NCBI GenBank assembly: GCA_040307715.1
Contig: JAWRJC010000072.1
Span: 1 to 24,263 of the forward strand
DNA from: RUG13615 sp040307715
Lineage (GTDB): Bacteria; Bacillota; Clostridia; Peptostreptococcales; Anaerovoracaceae
DNA length: 24,263 nt
Direction of reading: 5' to 3'
Shown: positions 1-9,167 of the stretch, piece after piece
Layout: the number at the start of each line of letters is the position of its first letter
How positions within the stretch are numbered: position 1 is the stretch's first letter
The notes under the pieces: model-generated
The model's input: the letters and a program-made list of their open reading frames with translations, nothing else
Told to the model about the DNA's origin: nothing
The model's database searches: none
Translations under genes and position numbers: made by a program

Positions 1-10
1 CCACGATCAT
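1..10 (-). CDS. Start of a further gene of the cobalamin operon (only 3 codons visible)
   Basis: On the minus strand an ATG at 10-8 overlaps the cbiA stop codon in the same ATGA arrangement seen at most other junctions of this operon. Only Met-Ile-Val can be read before the window ends. Operon logic suggests another cobalamin gene. The enzymes not seen in the window are CbiL, CbiC, CbiP and CbiB, but three residues cannot identify it. Confidence 0.4.
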
Positions 11-1392
11 GCACGGCCTCCTTCCGCCGGCCGGTACGCCGCCGCTGCCGCGACAAACCGTTCCGCCAGCACGGGATGACCGGCAAAATACAGATGCGGG
101 AACCCCGCGAACAGAGACGATCCCGTGATCGCGCACCGCCAGCTGCGGCCGGACACCGGCTTGACCGCCGTGCAGTCCGTTCCGTTGTTGGTCGTATCCC
201 AGTAGTGGAACTCATGGATGGGATAGGTCTCGCCTTCGCGCAGCAGGAGACTGTCTTTGTCCGCTGTCATATCTGCATATCCGAACCGCACCAGGCGGCT
301 CTTTTTCTCACTCTTTCCTGCAAGCAGCCCCGTCATCGGACAGTCTGTCCCGTCCATATCTTTGAGCACTTCCTGCAGGTACATGAATCCGCCGCACTCA
401 GCGACGATGGGCATGCCGCTTCTGGCCGCTGCGAGGATCGATGCTTTCATGGATGTGTTCGCCGCCAGCTGCCTGCCGTGCAGTTCCGGATATCCGCCGG
501 GCAGATACAAGCCGCTGACCCCTTCCGGGAGCGCCGCATCCGCAGCCGGGCTGAACCGCACCAGTTCCGCCCCGGCCTGCTCAAAGGCTTCCAGCGATTC
601 CTGATACATAAAGCAGAACGCCTCGTCATCCGCCACCGCGATGCGCGGCCGCCTTTCACCGTTGCCAGCCGCCTCACAAGGCGCCGCTTCGCTGCTAACG
701 TCCTCTGTTTCTTCCCTTGTGAACAGCGAACGGAACAGGTCCATATCAATATTCTCCGCCAGCGCGTCGGCGATCCGGCCGATCCGCGCGCGCAGATCTT
801 CCACTTCTCCAGCGGTATAGAGCCCGAGATGCCGGCTCTCCACCGCCGCGTCTTTGAGCGGCGGCAGGCACCCGATCACAGGGATGCCGGTTTCCTTTTC
901 AATGACTTCCCGCATGGTGCCGAGCAGCATCGGGGAACACTCGTTGAGCAGCACGCCGCGGATATGGTGCGGACTGCGGAATGCCGTCATGCCCTTCACC
1001 TGCGCCGCTGCGGTGAGACCCATGCCTTTCGGGCGCACGACAAGCAGCACCGGCAGATCCAGCGTATCCGCCAGATGCCAGGCGGATGCCTGCGTCGTCT
1101 TGCCGCCGACGCCGTCGTAATAGCCCATCACGCCTTCGACGACCCGGGCATCGTGGCCCGCGCCGTGGGTGCGGTAACTCCTGCGGACATAGTCCTCATC
1201 CGACAGGAACAGATCCAGATTGTGACTCTCGATGTCCAGCACTGACCGGTGGAACATCGGGTCGATATAGTCCGGTCCGCATTTGAAGGCGCACGGAAGA
1301 AGACCCTCTCTTTGCAGGAGGGCCAGAAGTCCGCATGTGACCATTGTCTTGCCGCTTCCCGAGGAAGCCGCTGCAACCAGTAATTCCAGCAT
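7..1392 (-). CDS. cbiA: Cobyrinate a,c-diamide synthase CbiA
   Basis: ATP- and glutamine-dependent amidation of the a and c side chains of (cob)yrinic acid, a cytoplasmic step after the corrin ring is complete. The 461-residue protein has the family's two parts. The N-terminal part is an ATP-binding synthetase domain with a P-loop (SSGSGKT, about residues 10-16). The C-terminal part is a class I glutamine amidotransferase domain with the nucleophile Cys333 in AECGGFMYL and a late His-containing segment (HEFHYWDT, GFPHLYFAGHP). Length is normal. The ATG lies 11 bp after the cbiET stop and has a GGAG ribosome site. A short variable stretch (about 230-250, Glu/Ala-rich) links the two domains. 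It is the last complete gene of the operon in this window. Confidence 0.95.
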   Translation of the reverse strand: MLELLVAAASSGSGKTMVTCGLLALLQREGLLPCAFKCGPDYIDPMFHRSVLDIESHNLDLFLSDEDYVRRSYRTHGAGHDARVVEGVMGYYDGVGGKTTQASAWHLADTLDLPVLLVVRPKGMGLTAAAQVKGMTAFRSPHHIRGVLLNECSPMLLGTMREVIEKETGIPVIGCLPPLKDAAVESRHLGLYTAGEVEDLRARIGRIADALAENIDMDLFRSLFTREETEDVSSEAAPCEAAGNGERRPRIAVADDEAFCFMYQESLEAFEQAGAELVRFSPAADAALPEGVSGLYLPGGYPELHGRQLAANTSMKASILAAARSGMPIVAECGGFMYLQEVLKDMDGTDCPMTGLLAGKSEKKSRLVRFGYADMTADKDSLLLREGETYPIHEFHYWDTTNNGTDCTAVKPVSGRSWRCAITGSSLFAGFPHLYFAGHPVLAERFVAAAAAYRPAEGGRA

Positions 1393-1403
1393 GAATGACT
1401 CCG

Positions 1404-2612
1404 TTATTCCGCCTTTTTCTCCCCCGTGATCAGATAGATCGGGTTCTCCGCCATCATCAGATGCAGGCCGCCCGCCTTGCGGGCGCGGCTGACCTGGATC
1501 TGGGTAATCTCTAATTCATAACCGCGCGCCGTGAGCGATTCCTGTGCCCGCTGCAGGGACTCCAGGGCGATCGCGGTCGTCACGATGCGCACGCGCGGGT
1601 TCTTCGCCAGCGCCGCATCGAGGATGCCGTCCAGCTGCCCTCTGGTGCCGCCGATGAAGACCGCATTCGGTGCCGGCAGATCCGCCAGCCCGTCCGGTGC
1701 TTTCGCCTGTACGAGGGTCAGATTCCACGCGCAGAACCGCTTTCTGTTCGTTTCGATCAGCGCGCAGGCTTCCTCCACGCACTCCACAGCATATACCTCG
1801 CCGCGGGGGGCTGCCAGTGCCATCTCCACGGAAACGCTGCCCGTCCCCGCTCCGATATCCCACAGGACATCGCATTCTCTCACCGAAAGACGCGCCAGGA
1901 CCGCTGCACGGATGTCGCGCTTGGTCATCGGCACATCGCCCCGCACGAACAGGTCATCTTCCAGACCGCCCGCGCGGTACGGCCAACGCTCCACCGGATC
2001 CGTCAGCACCACCGACAGCGGTGCGAACGTCATCTCCGCCGCTTCCGCAGCCGTGGTGACGGTGACTTTTTCATCCGGATAGGACAGCTGCTCGCCGACG
2101 ACAAAGCCCGTCTCTCCAAGCCCCGCCGCAGTCAGTTGCTGCGCGATGATCTCCGGCGTAAAGATACCGCCTGTCAGGAAAAAGGTCGGTTTGCCGCTCA
2201 TCGCCGCGCCGGGCAGACTGACATCCAGCCCGTGCGCCGAGACCAGTTCCCAGTCCTGCCAGGGCCTGCCGAGCCGTGCCGCCAGAAGCTGCACACTGGA
2301 GATGCCCGGAAGGACCGTCACTTCATACCCGTGCACTTCGAGGACGGGAATCAGTTTTTTCGCGCCGGAGTAAAAGCCTGTATCACCGCTCATGGCGATC
2401 ACGATCCGGTCCACGCTGTCCGCCGCCTGTACCGCTGCCAGAATATCCGGTACAGAAACAGCCGCTGTGCGGTTGTCCGTGCAGTTCTCCGGCAATGTTT
2501 CGAGCAGGCGTCTGGCGCCGATGACCAGATCCGCATCGCGCAGCACGCGCCATGCTTCCGCTGTGAGGGTGTCCGGTGTGCCGCCGCCTGTTCCGATGAT
2601 CGTGATGCTCAT
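1404..2612 (-). CDS. cbiET: Cobalt-precorrin-6B C5,C15-methyltransferase and C12-decarboxylase, fused CbiE-CbiT
   Basis: A fusion of the two subunits that methylate C5 and C15 and decarboxylate the C12 acetate of cobalt-precorrin-6B/7. Residues 1 to about 195 are a CbiE-type tetrapyrrole methylase (start ITIIGTGGGTPDTLT; AMSGDTGFYSG). Residues about 200-402 are a CbiT Rossmann methyltransferase with SAM motif I (DIGAGTGSVSVEMA) and the acidic strand end YAVECVEEA. The 402-residue length matches the usual CobL/CbiET fusion. The ATG overlaps the cbiJ stop (ATGA) and is preceded by AAGGAG, so translation is probably coupled. Confidence 0.95.
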   Translation of the reverse strand: MSITIIGTGGGTPDTLTAEAWRVLRDADLVIGARRLLETLPENCTDNRTAAVSVPDILAAVQAADSVDRIVIAMSGDTGFYSGAKKLIPVLEVHGYEVTVLPGISSVQLLAARLGRPWQDWELVSAHGLDVSLPGAAMSGKPTFFLTGGIFTPEIIAQQLTAAGLGETGFVVGEQLSYPDEKVTVTTAAEAAEMTFAPLSVVLTDPVERWPYRAGGLEDDLFVRGDVPMTKRDIRAAVLARLSVRECDVLWDIGAGTGSVSVEMALAAPRGEVYAVECVEEACALIETNRKRFCAWNLTLVQAKAPDGLADLPAPNAVFIGGTRGQLDGILDAALAKNPRVRIVTTAIALESLQRAQESLTARGYELEITQIQVSRARKAGGLHLMMAENPIYLITGEKKAE

Positions 2613-3352
2613 AGCGTTTCTCCTTCAAGTACCGCCAGGATCTGCGCTGTGTCAAGGCCTTCGTCTTCCGGTCTCGCGATCAGGACCACGCGGGTCCCCG
2701 TATTCCTGGCTGCTTCTATCTTATCACGGAATCCGCCCGCTTTGCCGCCGTCTTTGGTGACCATGATGCGGATGCCGTACTGGCGGATCGTCGCTTCATT
2801 CATTTCCTGCGTAAAGGGTCCCTGCATCGCGATGATGTTGCGGTGCGCGATGCCGGCCTCTTCACAGGACGCAATGCTTTCTCTGGATGGCAAAACGCGC
2901 GGGAACAGCCGGTCCGGTCCTACGGGCGCATACTTGCCCACTTCCTTGGCTCCGGTGCTGAGCAGGATGTTGCCTTCCATCTTCTCCAGCACGCGGACAG
3001 CCTCCTCCGTCGAAGGGACCGTGACGACCGGATCATCCGCCTTGAGCCGGCTCTCCGCTCTCTTCAGGCGCAGATACGGAACGCCGGCCTCTTCACAGGC
3101 TGCGCGGATATTCTGCGTCACCTCACGTGCATACGGATGGGTCGCGTCGATGCAATGCGAAAATCCGGGAAGGATGCGTTCCATCTCCTCCCGGTCGATC
3201 CGGCCTTCCCGGACCTCGATCCCGGCGTGCTCTCCCTGCTCTTCCGACCCGTACTCCGTCGCCACGAAGACGGTGACGGCATAGCCGGCTCCCGCCAGCT
3301 GCAGGGACAGTTCGCGCCCTTCCGTTGTGCCGCTGAATAATGCGATTCTCAC
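2609..3352 (-). CDS. cbiJ: Cobalt-precorrin-6A reductase CbiJ
   Basis: Reduces the corrin macrocycle of (cobalt-)precorrin-6A to 6B using a nicotinamide cofactor. The 247-residue protein has the family's N-terminal nucleotide-binding start (ALFSGTTEGRELS), the conserved IDATHPYA segment near residue 70, and the C-terminal VTKDGGKAGGFRDKIEAA block typical of CobK/CbiJ. It overlaps cbiH upstream and cbiET downstream by 4 bp each. Nothing unusual is seen. Confidence 0.94.
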   Translation of the reverse strand: MRIALFSGTTEGRELSLQLAGAGYAVTVFVATEYGSEEQGEHAGIEVREGRIDREEMERILPGFSHCIDATHPYAREVTQNIRAACEEAGVPYLRLKRAESRLKADDPVVTVPSTEEAVRVLEKMEGNILLSTGAKEVGKYAPVGPDRLFPRVLPSRESIASCEEAGIAHRNIIAMQGPFTQEMNEATIRQYGIRIMVTKDGGKAGGFRDKIEAARNTGTRVVLIARPEDEGLDTAQILAVLEGETL

Positions 3353-4086
3353 TTCTTTTCGTACCCTCTCGGCGTGACCATCTGGCTGCCGTAAACTTTC
3401 GTATTGCTGGAGCCGATGAAGACGGTCGTGAACATATCGATCGGTTCTTCCGGAAGCTGTGCCAGCGTGACGATCTTTTTTTCCTCACCGTCCCGGCCGA
3501 TGTTCTTCGCCCAGCCGCAGACCGTCTCCGGACTGCGGTACCGGCCGATGATCTCACATGCCTTATGGAGGACTTCGGTGCGTTTCTTTGAGCGCGGATT
3601 GTACAGAACGATATTGAAATCGCCTTTGCCTGCCGCATCCAGCCGTTCCTCGATGACCTCCCACGGTGTCAGGAGATCCGACAGAGAGATCACACAGAAG
3701 TCATGTCCTACCGGAGCGCCGAGGATCGCCGCGCCGGACAGAGCGGCCGTGATGCCGGGGACGACCTCGACTTCCACATCCGGGTACTGTTCCGTCAGCT
3801 GGATCAGAAGACCGGCCATCCCGTAGACCCCCGCGTCACCGCTGCAGACGACCGCCACTGTGCGTCCCGCGGTTGCCTGTTCCATTGCCCAGCGGCAGCG
3901 GTCGATCTCCTTCATCATCGCCGTCGCGTAGGTTTCCTTCTCCGGATACAGCGGCTTCACCAGATCGATGTAGACCGTGTAGCCGCAGAGCACGTCCGCC
4001 GTCTCCATCGCTGCGCGTGCCTGTTCCGTCATGTAGAATGCGCCGCCCGGGCCGATGCCCACGGCGTATACTTTTTTCTCACTCAT
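3349..4086 (-). CDS. cbiH: Cobalt-precorrin-3B C17-methyltransferase CbiH
   Basis: SAM-dependent methylation of C17 with ring contraction, the defining step of corrin formation. The 245-residue protein is a single tetrapyrrole-methylase fold. It shows the N-terminal glycine-rich strand (VGIGPGGAFYMT), the CSGDAGVYGMAGL motif, a VVPGITAALSGAA segment, and the conserved NPRSKKR loop that separates CbiH/CobJ from other methylases. It overlaps cbiG and cbiJ by 4 bp each. Confidence 0.94.
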   Translation of the reverse strand: MSEKKVYAVGIGPGGAFYMTEQARAAMETADVLCGYTVYIDLVKPLYPEKETYATAMMKEIDRCRWAMEQATAGRTVAVVCSGDAGVYGMAGLLIQLTEQYPDVEVEVVPGITAALSGAAILGAPVGHDFCVISLSDLLTPWEVIEERLDAAGKGDFNIVLYNPRSKKRTEVLHKACEIIGRYRSPETVCGWAKNIGRDGEEKKIVTLAQLPEEPIDMFTTVFIGSSNTKVYGSQMVTPRGYEKK

Positions 4087-5216
4087 TTTTGTTCTCCTGT
4101 CGTTTCATTCTTCGGCCATTTGACCCACATCGGCCAGACCGCCGCCGCAAAGGTGACACCGTCGTGCGCCGTTTTGCGGACCAGCAGCCGCGCTTCTCCC
4201 GGGGTCTGTTCTTCGTCGCCTTTCTCCGCAGCCATGAAGACTGCGCACCGCTCGCAGACATTCGCGACGCCGGTCGTCTTTTCGACGAAAGCGGAAGGCG
4301 TATAGCCTCCCGGGATCGCAGGCGCCTCCAGCAGCTGCTCTGCGGTATATGTCCGGAGCGGCCAGCCATGCGCCTCGCAGAACGCCAGCAGACCGGGCTC
4401 GTCTTTTTTGAGATCGATCGTCGCTGCTTCGCACACTGCCTCTTCAAAGATATGGTTCTTCTGCCGGAACGCCTGCCAGGCTTCTTCGATCCTGTCTTTT
4501 GATGTCCCCTTCCTGCAGCCGATGCCGAGGCACAGCGCATGCGGGATCAGCACCAGCGTATGCGGCTTTGCCGCCGGACCGGTCATACTGACCGAGAGCG
4601 CTACAGCCGGGTCATCCGATCTTTCCGGACGCGGGTCCTCCCGCACCTCCCGGATCCCCGCAGGTTCCGTGCCGCCGATCGGCTGACGGGTGATGACCGG
4701 CACTTCCCGGCCTTTCAGGACCGCCGCGGAGACCTCTTTGATCATTTGTTTGTTGAATACGGTCAGCGCCTGTGTCCGTGCCCAGTCGTCGACCGCGAAC
4801 TGCCCGTGGACATCGGTCGCTGTCGTGATGACAGGCTCCGCGTCCGCGGCTTCCGCGATCATCATCGTCAGGGCATTGCCGCCGCCGAGATGGCCGGACA
4901 GCAGCGAGACCGCATAGCAGCCGCCCTCGTCGACCACGACCACGGCAGGATCCGTCGCCTTGGACTGCACGTACGGCGCGATCGCGCGCACCGCGATGCC
5001 GGCAGCCCCGATAAAGACGAGTCCGTCCGCATCCGCGAACCGGACCTTTGTCCAGGCTGCCAGTGAGCCGTCCCGCGGACAGCGGGCTGTCCAGACCTCA
5101 CACAAAGACGCCTTTTCCTCATGCCGGGCAGGCGCTTCCCGGCCCTCCAGGCCGTCCGCTATTCTTTTCGCCAGCGCTTCTCCTGTATCGGAGAAAGACA
5201 CGACCGCGAGTCTCAT
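4083..5216 (-). CDS. cbiG: Cobalt-precorrin-5A hydrolase CbiG
   Basis: Opens the delta-lactone of cobalt-precorrin-5A and releases acetaldehyde, a step found only in the anaerobic pathway. The 377-residue protein has a CbiG N-terminal domain (VVSFSDTGEALAKRI; the FIGAAGIAVRAIAPYVQSKATDPAVVVVDE block; LLSGHLGGGNALT) and a C-terminal CbiG domain beginning at LCLGIGCRKGTSKDRIEEA with later STIDLKKDE-like and TGVANVCERCA segments. It lies between cbiF and cbiH with 4-bp overlaps. Its presence argues for the oxygen-independent route. Confidence 0.93.
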   Translation of the reverse strand: MRLAVVSFSDTGEALAKRIADGLEGREAPARHEEKASLCEVWTARCPRDGSLAAWTKVRFADADGLVFIGAAGIAVRAIAPYVQSKATDPAVVVVDEGGCYAVSLLSGHLGGGNALTMMIAEAADAEPVITTATDVHGQFAVDDWARTQALTVFNKQMIKEVSAAVLKGREVPVITRQPIGGTEPAGIREVREDPRPERSDDPAVALSVSMTGPAAKPHTLVLIPHALCLGIGCRKGTSKDRIEEAWQAFRQKNHIFEEAVCEAATIDLKKDEPGLLAFCEAHGWPLRTYTAEQLLEAPAIPGGYTPSAFVEKTTGVANVCERCAVFMAAEKGDEEQTPGEARLLVRKTAHDGVTFAAAVWPMWVKWPKNETTGEQK

Positions 5217-5968
5217 TTCGTTGCCTCCCGGTAGCCCGTCGTGAAGGACGGGTCATACAGTTTGCTGCGTTCGTATTTTGTTCCCAGGAATCCGCCGACC
5301 ATGATCAGCGCGGTCCGGGTGATGTTCTCTTTTCTGGCTGTCTCCGCCAGCGTGCCGACGGTGCAGTGCACACTCTTTTCATCCGGCCAGGTCGCCTTGT
5401 AGACGATCGCGGCCGGGGTATCCTCCGGGTAACCGCCTTCCAGCAGCTCTTTCTGCACGTCATCCAGCAGAGAAGAGGAAAGGAAGATGACCATCGTCGC
5501 CTGATGCGCTGCCAGGCTCTTCATGTTCTCTTTTTCCGGCACCGGTGTTCTGCCCGCCATGCGGGTGATGATAACGCTCTGGCTCACATCCGGGAGCGTG
5601 TACTCCGCGTTGATGGCGGCTGCCGCCCCGCAGAAGCTCGAAACGCCCGGAGTATCGTCATACGCGATGCCCTTTTCGTCCAGAATGTCCATCTGCTCGC
5701 GGATCGCGCCGTACAGGCACGGGTCGCCGGTGTGCAAACGTACCGTCGTCTTACCCTGCGATTCCATGTCGGTCATCACATCGATGACCTCTTCCAGCGT
5801 CATCTTCGCGCTGTCGTGGATCACGCAGCCCTCCTTGGCATAGTCGAGCAGGATCGGATTGACGAGACTGCCCGCAAAGATGATGCAGTCCGCTTCCTGC
5901 AGCAGTTTCTGCCCGCGTACGGTGATCAGGTCAAAGGCCCCGGGGCCCGCTCCTACGAAATGAATCAT
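5213..5968 (-). CDS. cbiF: Cobalt-precorrin-4 C11-methyltransferase CbiF
   Basis: SAM-dependent methylation of C11 of cobalt-precorrin-4. The 251-residue tetrapyrrole methylase starts with IHFVGAGPGAFDLIT. It contains FAGSLVNP, the LHTGDPCLYGAIREQ motif, the DDTPGVSSFCGAAAA segment and ITRMAGRTPVPE, all diagnostic of CbiF/CobM. It is the only junction here with a clear gap upstream (30 bp after cbiD), filled by a GGAGG ribosome site. It overlaps cbiG by 4 bp. Confidence 0.95.
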   Translation of the reverse strand: MIHFVGAGPGAFDLITVRGQKLLQEADCIIFAGSLVNPILLDYAKEGCVIHDSAKMTLEEVIDVMTDMESQGKTTVRLHTGDPCLYGAIREQMDILDEKGIAYDDTPGVSSFCGAAAAINAEYTLPDVSQSVIITRMAGRTPVPEKENMKSLAAHQATMVIFLSSSLLDDVQKELLEGGYPEDTPAAIVYKATWPDEKSVHCTVGTLAETARKENITRTALIMVGGFLGTKYERSKLYDPSFTTGYREATK

Positions 5969-5998
5969 GGTTTCCTCCGTTCTTAACTAGTATAGTTG

Positions 5999-7222
5999 TT
6001 ATTCGGCATGCGCACGGTCCCATTCGCCGATGATCGTGCGCGCTTCGTCTGTCATGCCGAGCAGTCCGTGCTCGTTGGAGAACACGACCGCTCCGATCCG
6101 GTAAGCGTCTTTCACCCGGTGGGCGAGGTGCGCCTGGATTTCCTTGAGGATTCTTTCCATCACGGCATCCTTGAGACCCGCCTCTTCAAGCAGGCTCAGG
6201 CAGGCATCCGTCGTGGAAGCGCCCATCAGCGCTTCGCAGAGCGCCTTGTCCGCCCCCGCCAGGACGGCGTGCGCCGTGAAGACTTCGCGTCTTGCGTCCG
6301 CGTATTTGGAGTGCGTATTCATCACGCCGGCCGCCACCTTGGACAGCTTGCCGATGTGGCCCACCAGCAGGACCGTCTCCGCCCCCTGCACCGCCGCGCA
6401 GTCGAGCGCTTCGCCGAGGAAGTTGGAACATTTGACGACAGGGATGCCGTAGCGGTCGAACTGTTCCTTCATGAGGAATCGCTCCCCGTAGTTGCCCGGT
6501 GTCAGGATGACGTCTTTCGAGTCCTGGAGCGCCTGCCGCAGCGTCACTTCGATCGTGTCGATCAGCGCCTGTTCGCTCATCGGCTCCACGATGCCGCTCG
6601 TGCCGATGACAGAAATACCGCCCTCGATGCCGAGCATCGGGTTGAACGTCTTCTTCGCTGTTTCGACGCCCTCCGGGATCGAGATGATGACCTTCGCACC
6701 GCCTTCCCAGCCGTACTCCTCGAGCGCTTCTTCCACCATCCGGCGGATCATGCGCCGCGGCGTGCTGTTGATGGCTGCCGCACCGACCGGCTGATCGAGT
6801 CCGGGTTTGGTCACGCGGCCGACACCGAATCCGCCGTCGATCCCGATACCGGGCGATTCCGTAAGAGTAACAGACGACCAGACTTCAATCCCGTTCGTCG
6901 CGTCCGCGTCATCGCCGGCATCTTTGATCACGGACACGGAAAACGTATCCGGACTGCCATCCGTCTCAAATGCAGTGCCGTCTCCGGCGCCGACGATGCA
7001 GCCCCTGCGGCTGTCATGCGGTTCCAGCGTGACCGGGATTCCCTTGACCGTCATGATCGAGATCTCAGCCGGCACTTCGCCGGTCAGCGCATACCGCGCC
7101 GCCCCGCCCGATGCGAGTGCCGCGCAGGTGCCTGTCGTATAGCCCATCCGCAGGTTCTTGCTGCCGCTGCGGACGTAGTGTTCAAATGTGCCGCTCTTAC
7201 CGTCTGTCATGGCGATTCTCAC
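5999..7222 (-). CDS. cbiD: Cobalt-precorrin-5B C1-methyltransferase CbiD
   Basis: Methylates C1 of cobalt-precorrin-5B in the anaerobic pathway. The 407-residue protein carries the CbiD hallmark GYTTGTCAALASGGAARYAL (about residues 28-47), the GIGIDGGFGVGRVTKPGLDQPVG segment, the GGISVIGTSGIVEPMS block, and the LVGHIGKLSKVAAGVMNTHS stretch. The start overlaps the stop of the second binding-protein gene (ATGA). The first 25 or so residues precede the usual family start, which accounts for the slight excess length. Confidence 0.95.
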   Translation of the reverse strand: MRIAMTDGKSGTFEHYVRSGSKNLRMGYTTGTCAALASGGAARYALTGEVPAEISIMTVKGIPVTLEPHDSRRGCIVGAGDGTAFETDGSPDTFSVSVIKDAGDDADATNGIEVWSSVTLTESPGIGIDGGFGVGRVTKPGLDQPVGAAAINSTPRRMIRRMVEEALEEYGWEGGAKVIISIPEGVETAKKTFNPMLGIEGGISVIGTSGIVEPMSEQALIDTIEVTLRQALQDSKDVILTPGNYGERFLMKEQFDRYGIPVVKCSNFLGEALDCAAVQGAETVLLVGHIGKLSKVAAGVMNTHSKYADARREVFTAHAVLAGADKALCEALMGASTTDACLSLLEEAGLKDAVMERILKEIQAHLAHRVKDAYRIGAVVFSNEHGLLGMTDEARTIIGEWDRAHAE

Positions 7223-8364
7223 TCAACTTTTTTCAGGAATGTCATCTCCCCGCCGCCATCCGTCAGCATCGTGTGGATGTCGCGGATCAGTTCGCCGGTG
7301 ATGTCCGTTGCCTGATACAGATATTTATCCGTTGTGTAAACATGGCCTTCTTTAACAGCCTTGAACTCCTTAAAGACCTCCGACTTGTCGTAGAGCTGGT
7401 CCAGACTGGTCAGCGGGCTCTCGATCGACGCGTTGTAGATGAGGTAATCCGCATCCACGGCGCCGGCATAGAACTCCTCCATGGAGATCTTCATCGAAGC
7501 CATCTCGCTCTCCTCATTGACCAGGTCCGGGAAGATATACTCGCCGCCGGCGATATCGATCATGTGCGGGATGTAGTCATCCCCCGCGCGCACGACGACC
7601 TGTCCGGTGGAGTTCACAAAGAAGAAGGCGACTGTCTTGCCTGTATCTTCGATATCCGCCATCTCCCCGATGATCTTCGCCTGTTCGTTGAAGAACGCAT
7701 CAGCCTGCTCTTCATGATCTGTCAGCACACCGTACAGGCGGATCCATTCGACCCTGCCGAGCGGGTGGCTCTCATAACTGGAGTGATCGACAAAGACCGG
7801 GATACCGAGTTCCTCGATCTTTTCCTGCACGTCTGGCGAATGGGTGATCATCGTCGACTCGATGGCCAGATCGCAGCCCTCGTCGAGCAGCATCTCATAA
7901 TCCGGCGCGCTGTATTTGCCGGCAAACACGATCTTGCCGCTGTTCATTGCCTCAGCCGCTTCTTCGATATACCAGCCGTCCGCCTTCGTGCCGGAAAAGG
8001 CGATCGTATCGAGCGCATCCATGGACTTGAACAGCGCCATGGCGGAAGAAGCCGCCAGGTAGATGTGATCGACCGGCTTTTCGATGATGACCATCTCTTC
8101 CGGTGTGCCCGCAGGCACTTCCCCGCCTTCCGGGATCAGCATATAGGAATCGCCGCCCTCGACCGTGATCACTTCATAGTCGTCATGATAGTAGTATACA
8201 TGGAACTGGTCCGCGTATTGGCGTTCCATCTCATGGTCGAACGTCAATCCCTCGATCTTTGGCGGACCGCCGGCTGCGTCGCCGCTTTTCTGCCCGCACC
8301 CGGCCATCAGGCTCAGGCACAGAATCAATAACGTGACGACAGCAAGTGCTGTTCTCTTCTTCAT
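7219..8364 (-). CDS. ABC transporter substrate-binding lipoprotein, second copy (FecB/BtuF type)
   Basis: Extracytoplasmic binding protein, predicted to be lipid-anchored: residues 1-23 form a signal peptide ending in a lipobox (LMAGC), then a short linker. The 381-residue protein is colinear throughout with the protein at 11370-12566, and about half of the residues look alike by eye. Shared blocks are an N-terminal beta region, IYLAA..AMALF.SMD, FAGKYS.PDYEML.DEGC, AIESTMI, the SSYES.PLGR.EWI segment and a C-terminal second lobe with YIP.MI..AGG.YIF. It lies between cbiK and cbiD, separated from its presumed permease and ATPase, which suggests local duplication. The ligand cannot be read from sequence. 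Riboswitch control points to a corrinoid, cobalt chelate or related tetrapyrrole. Confidence 0.88.
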   Translation of the reverse strand: MKKRTALAVVTLLILCLSLMAGCGQKSGDAAGGPPKIEGLTFDHEMERQYADQFHVYYYHDDYEVITVEGGDSYMLIPEGGEVPAGTPEEMVIIEKPVDHIYLAASSAMALFKSMDALDTIAFSGTKADGWYIEEAAEAMNSGKIVFAGKYSAPDYEMLLDEGCDLAIESTMITHSPDVQEKIEELGIPVFVDHSSYESHPLGRVEWIRLYGVLTDHEEQADAFFNEQAKIIGEMADIEDTGKTVAFFFVNSTGQVVVRAGDDYIPHMIDIAGGEYIFPDLVNEESEMASMKISMEEFYAGAVDADYLIYNASIESPLTSLDQLYDKSEVFKEFKAVKEGHVYTTDKYLYQATDITGELIRDIHTMLTDGGGEMTFLKKVE

Positions 8365-9167
8365 TCGCGGACTCCTTCCAACCGGTCTATCGCTTCTCCG
8401 ACATGCCGCACATACATCTGCTGAATGTCCCGGTTCTGTCCGAGACCCTCCAGAATACAGTGTACATCATAACCGGCCGCTGCGAAAGCGGACTTCCAGC
8501 TGTCTTCCCCATCGCCGGCCATATCGTTGATGGCGTGATCGCCTGCCACGACCATCAGCGGCTGCAGCACCACCCGGCTGTATGCCGGCTGCGATTTGAC
8601 CGCCGCAAGAAGATCTCCCAGTGACGGCTCAGCCTCGACAGTGCCGACATAATGATTGACAAATCCTTCCCGCAGCAGGGTTTTCTGCAGTTCCGCATAG
8701 ACGCCGTTCGACTCCGCGGCAGTCCCGTGTCCCATGAAGCAGACCGCTGTCCGCCCGTCATCATAGTCCGCTGTCGCTGCCGTGATCGCTGCGGTCAGTT
8801 CATCATAATCCAAAGGTTCGATCAGCAGCGGGGCGCCGATACTGAACCCGTCAAACCGGTCCCACGCCGCGCGGCACTGCTCAACGAGTTTCTCATACTC
8901 TCCGCCGTTCATCATGTGCGTCGGCTGTACGATCACCTCACTGATCCCGTCCGCCAGCATCCGCCGGAGCGATTCTTCGACGGTATTGATCCGGACGCCT
9001 TCCTCGCGCAGGATCTTTTTGATAATAAAACCGGACGTGAAGGCGCGCCGCACCTCCCAGTCCGGAAAAGCGGCGCCGACCGCAGTCTCAATGGCGCCGA
9101 TGGTCCTTTCTCTTGTTTCCTGATAACTGGTGCCGAAACTGACGACCAAGATCGCTTTTTTACTCAT
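8361..9167 (-). CDS. cbiK: Sirohydrochlorin cobaltochelatase CbiK
   Basis: Inserts cobalt into sirohydrochlorin, the entry step of the anaerobic cobalamin pathway. Taking the ATG at 9167, the protein is 268 residues and begins MSKKAILVVSFGTSYQETRE. This start has the ribosome site GGAAGGGAA and restores the normal family length; an in-frame start 35 codons upstream would lie inside the ATPase gene. Residues matching the known CbiK metal site are His147 (MGHGTAAESN), Glu178 or Glu180 (GTVEAEPS) and His211 (VVAGDHAINDM). The long CbiK form is used, not short CbiX. No N-terminal export signal is seen, so the enzyme is cytoplasmic. It overlaps the ATPase gene by 8 bp and the next gene by 4 bp. 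Confidence 0.95.
   Translation of the reverse strand: MSKKAILVVSFGTSYQETRERTIGAIETAVGAAFPDWEVRRAFTSGFIIKKILREEGVRINTVEESLRRMLADGISEVIVQPTHMMNGGEYEKLVEQCRAAWDRFDGFSIGAPLLIEPLDYDELTAAITAATADYDDGRTAVCFMGHGTAAESNGVYAELQKTLLREGFVNHYVGTVEAEPSLGDLLAAVKSQPAYSRVVLQPLMVVAGDHAINDMAGDGEDSWKSAFAAAGYDVHCILEGLGQNRDIQQMYVRHVGEAIDRLEGVRE

Noticed and set aside
5985..5999. Small palindrome AACTA/TAGTT between cbiD and cbiF
   Set aside because: A 5-bp AT-rich stem without a T run; too weak for a terminator and likely chance in a 30-bp gap.
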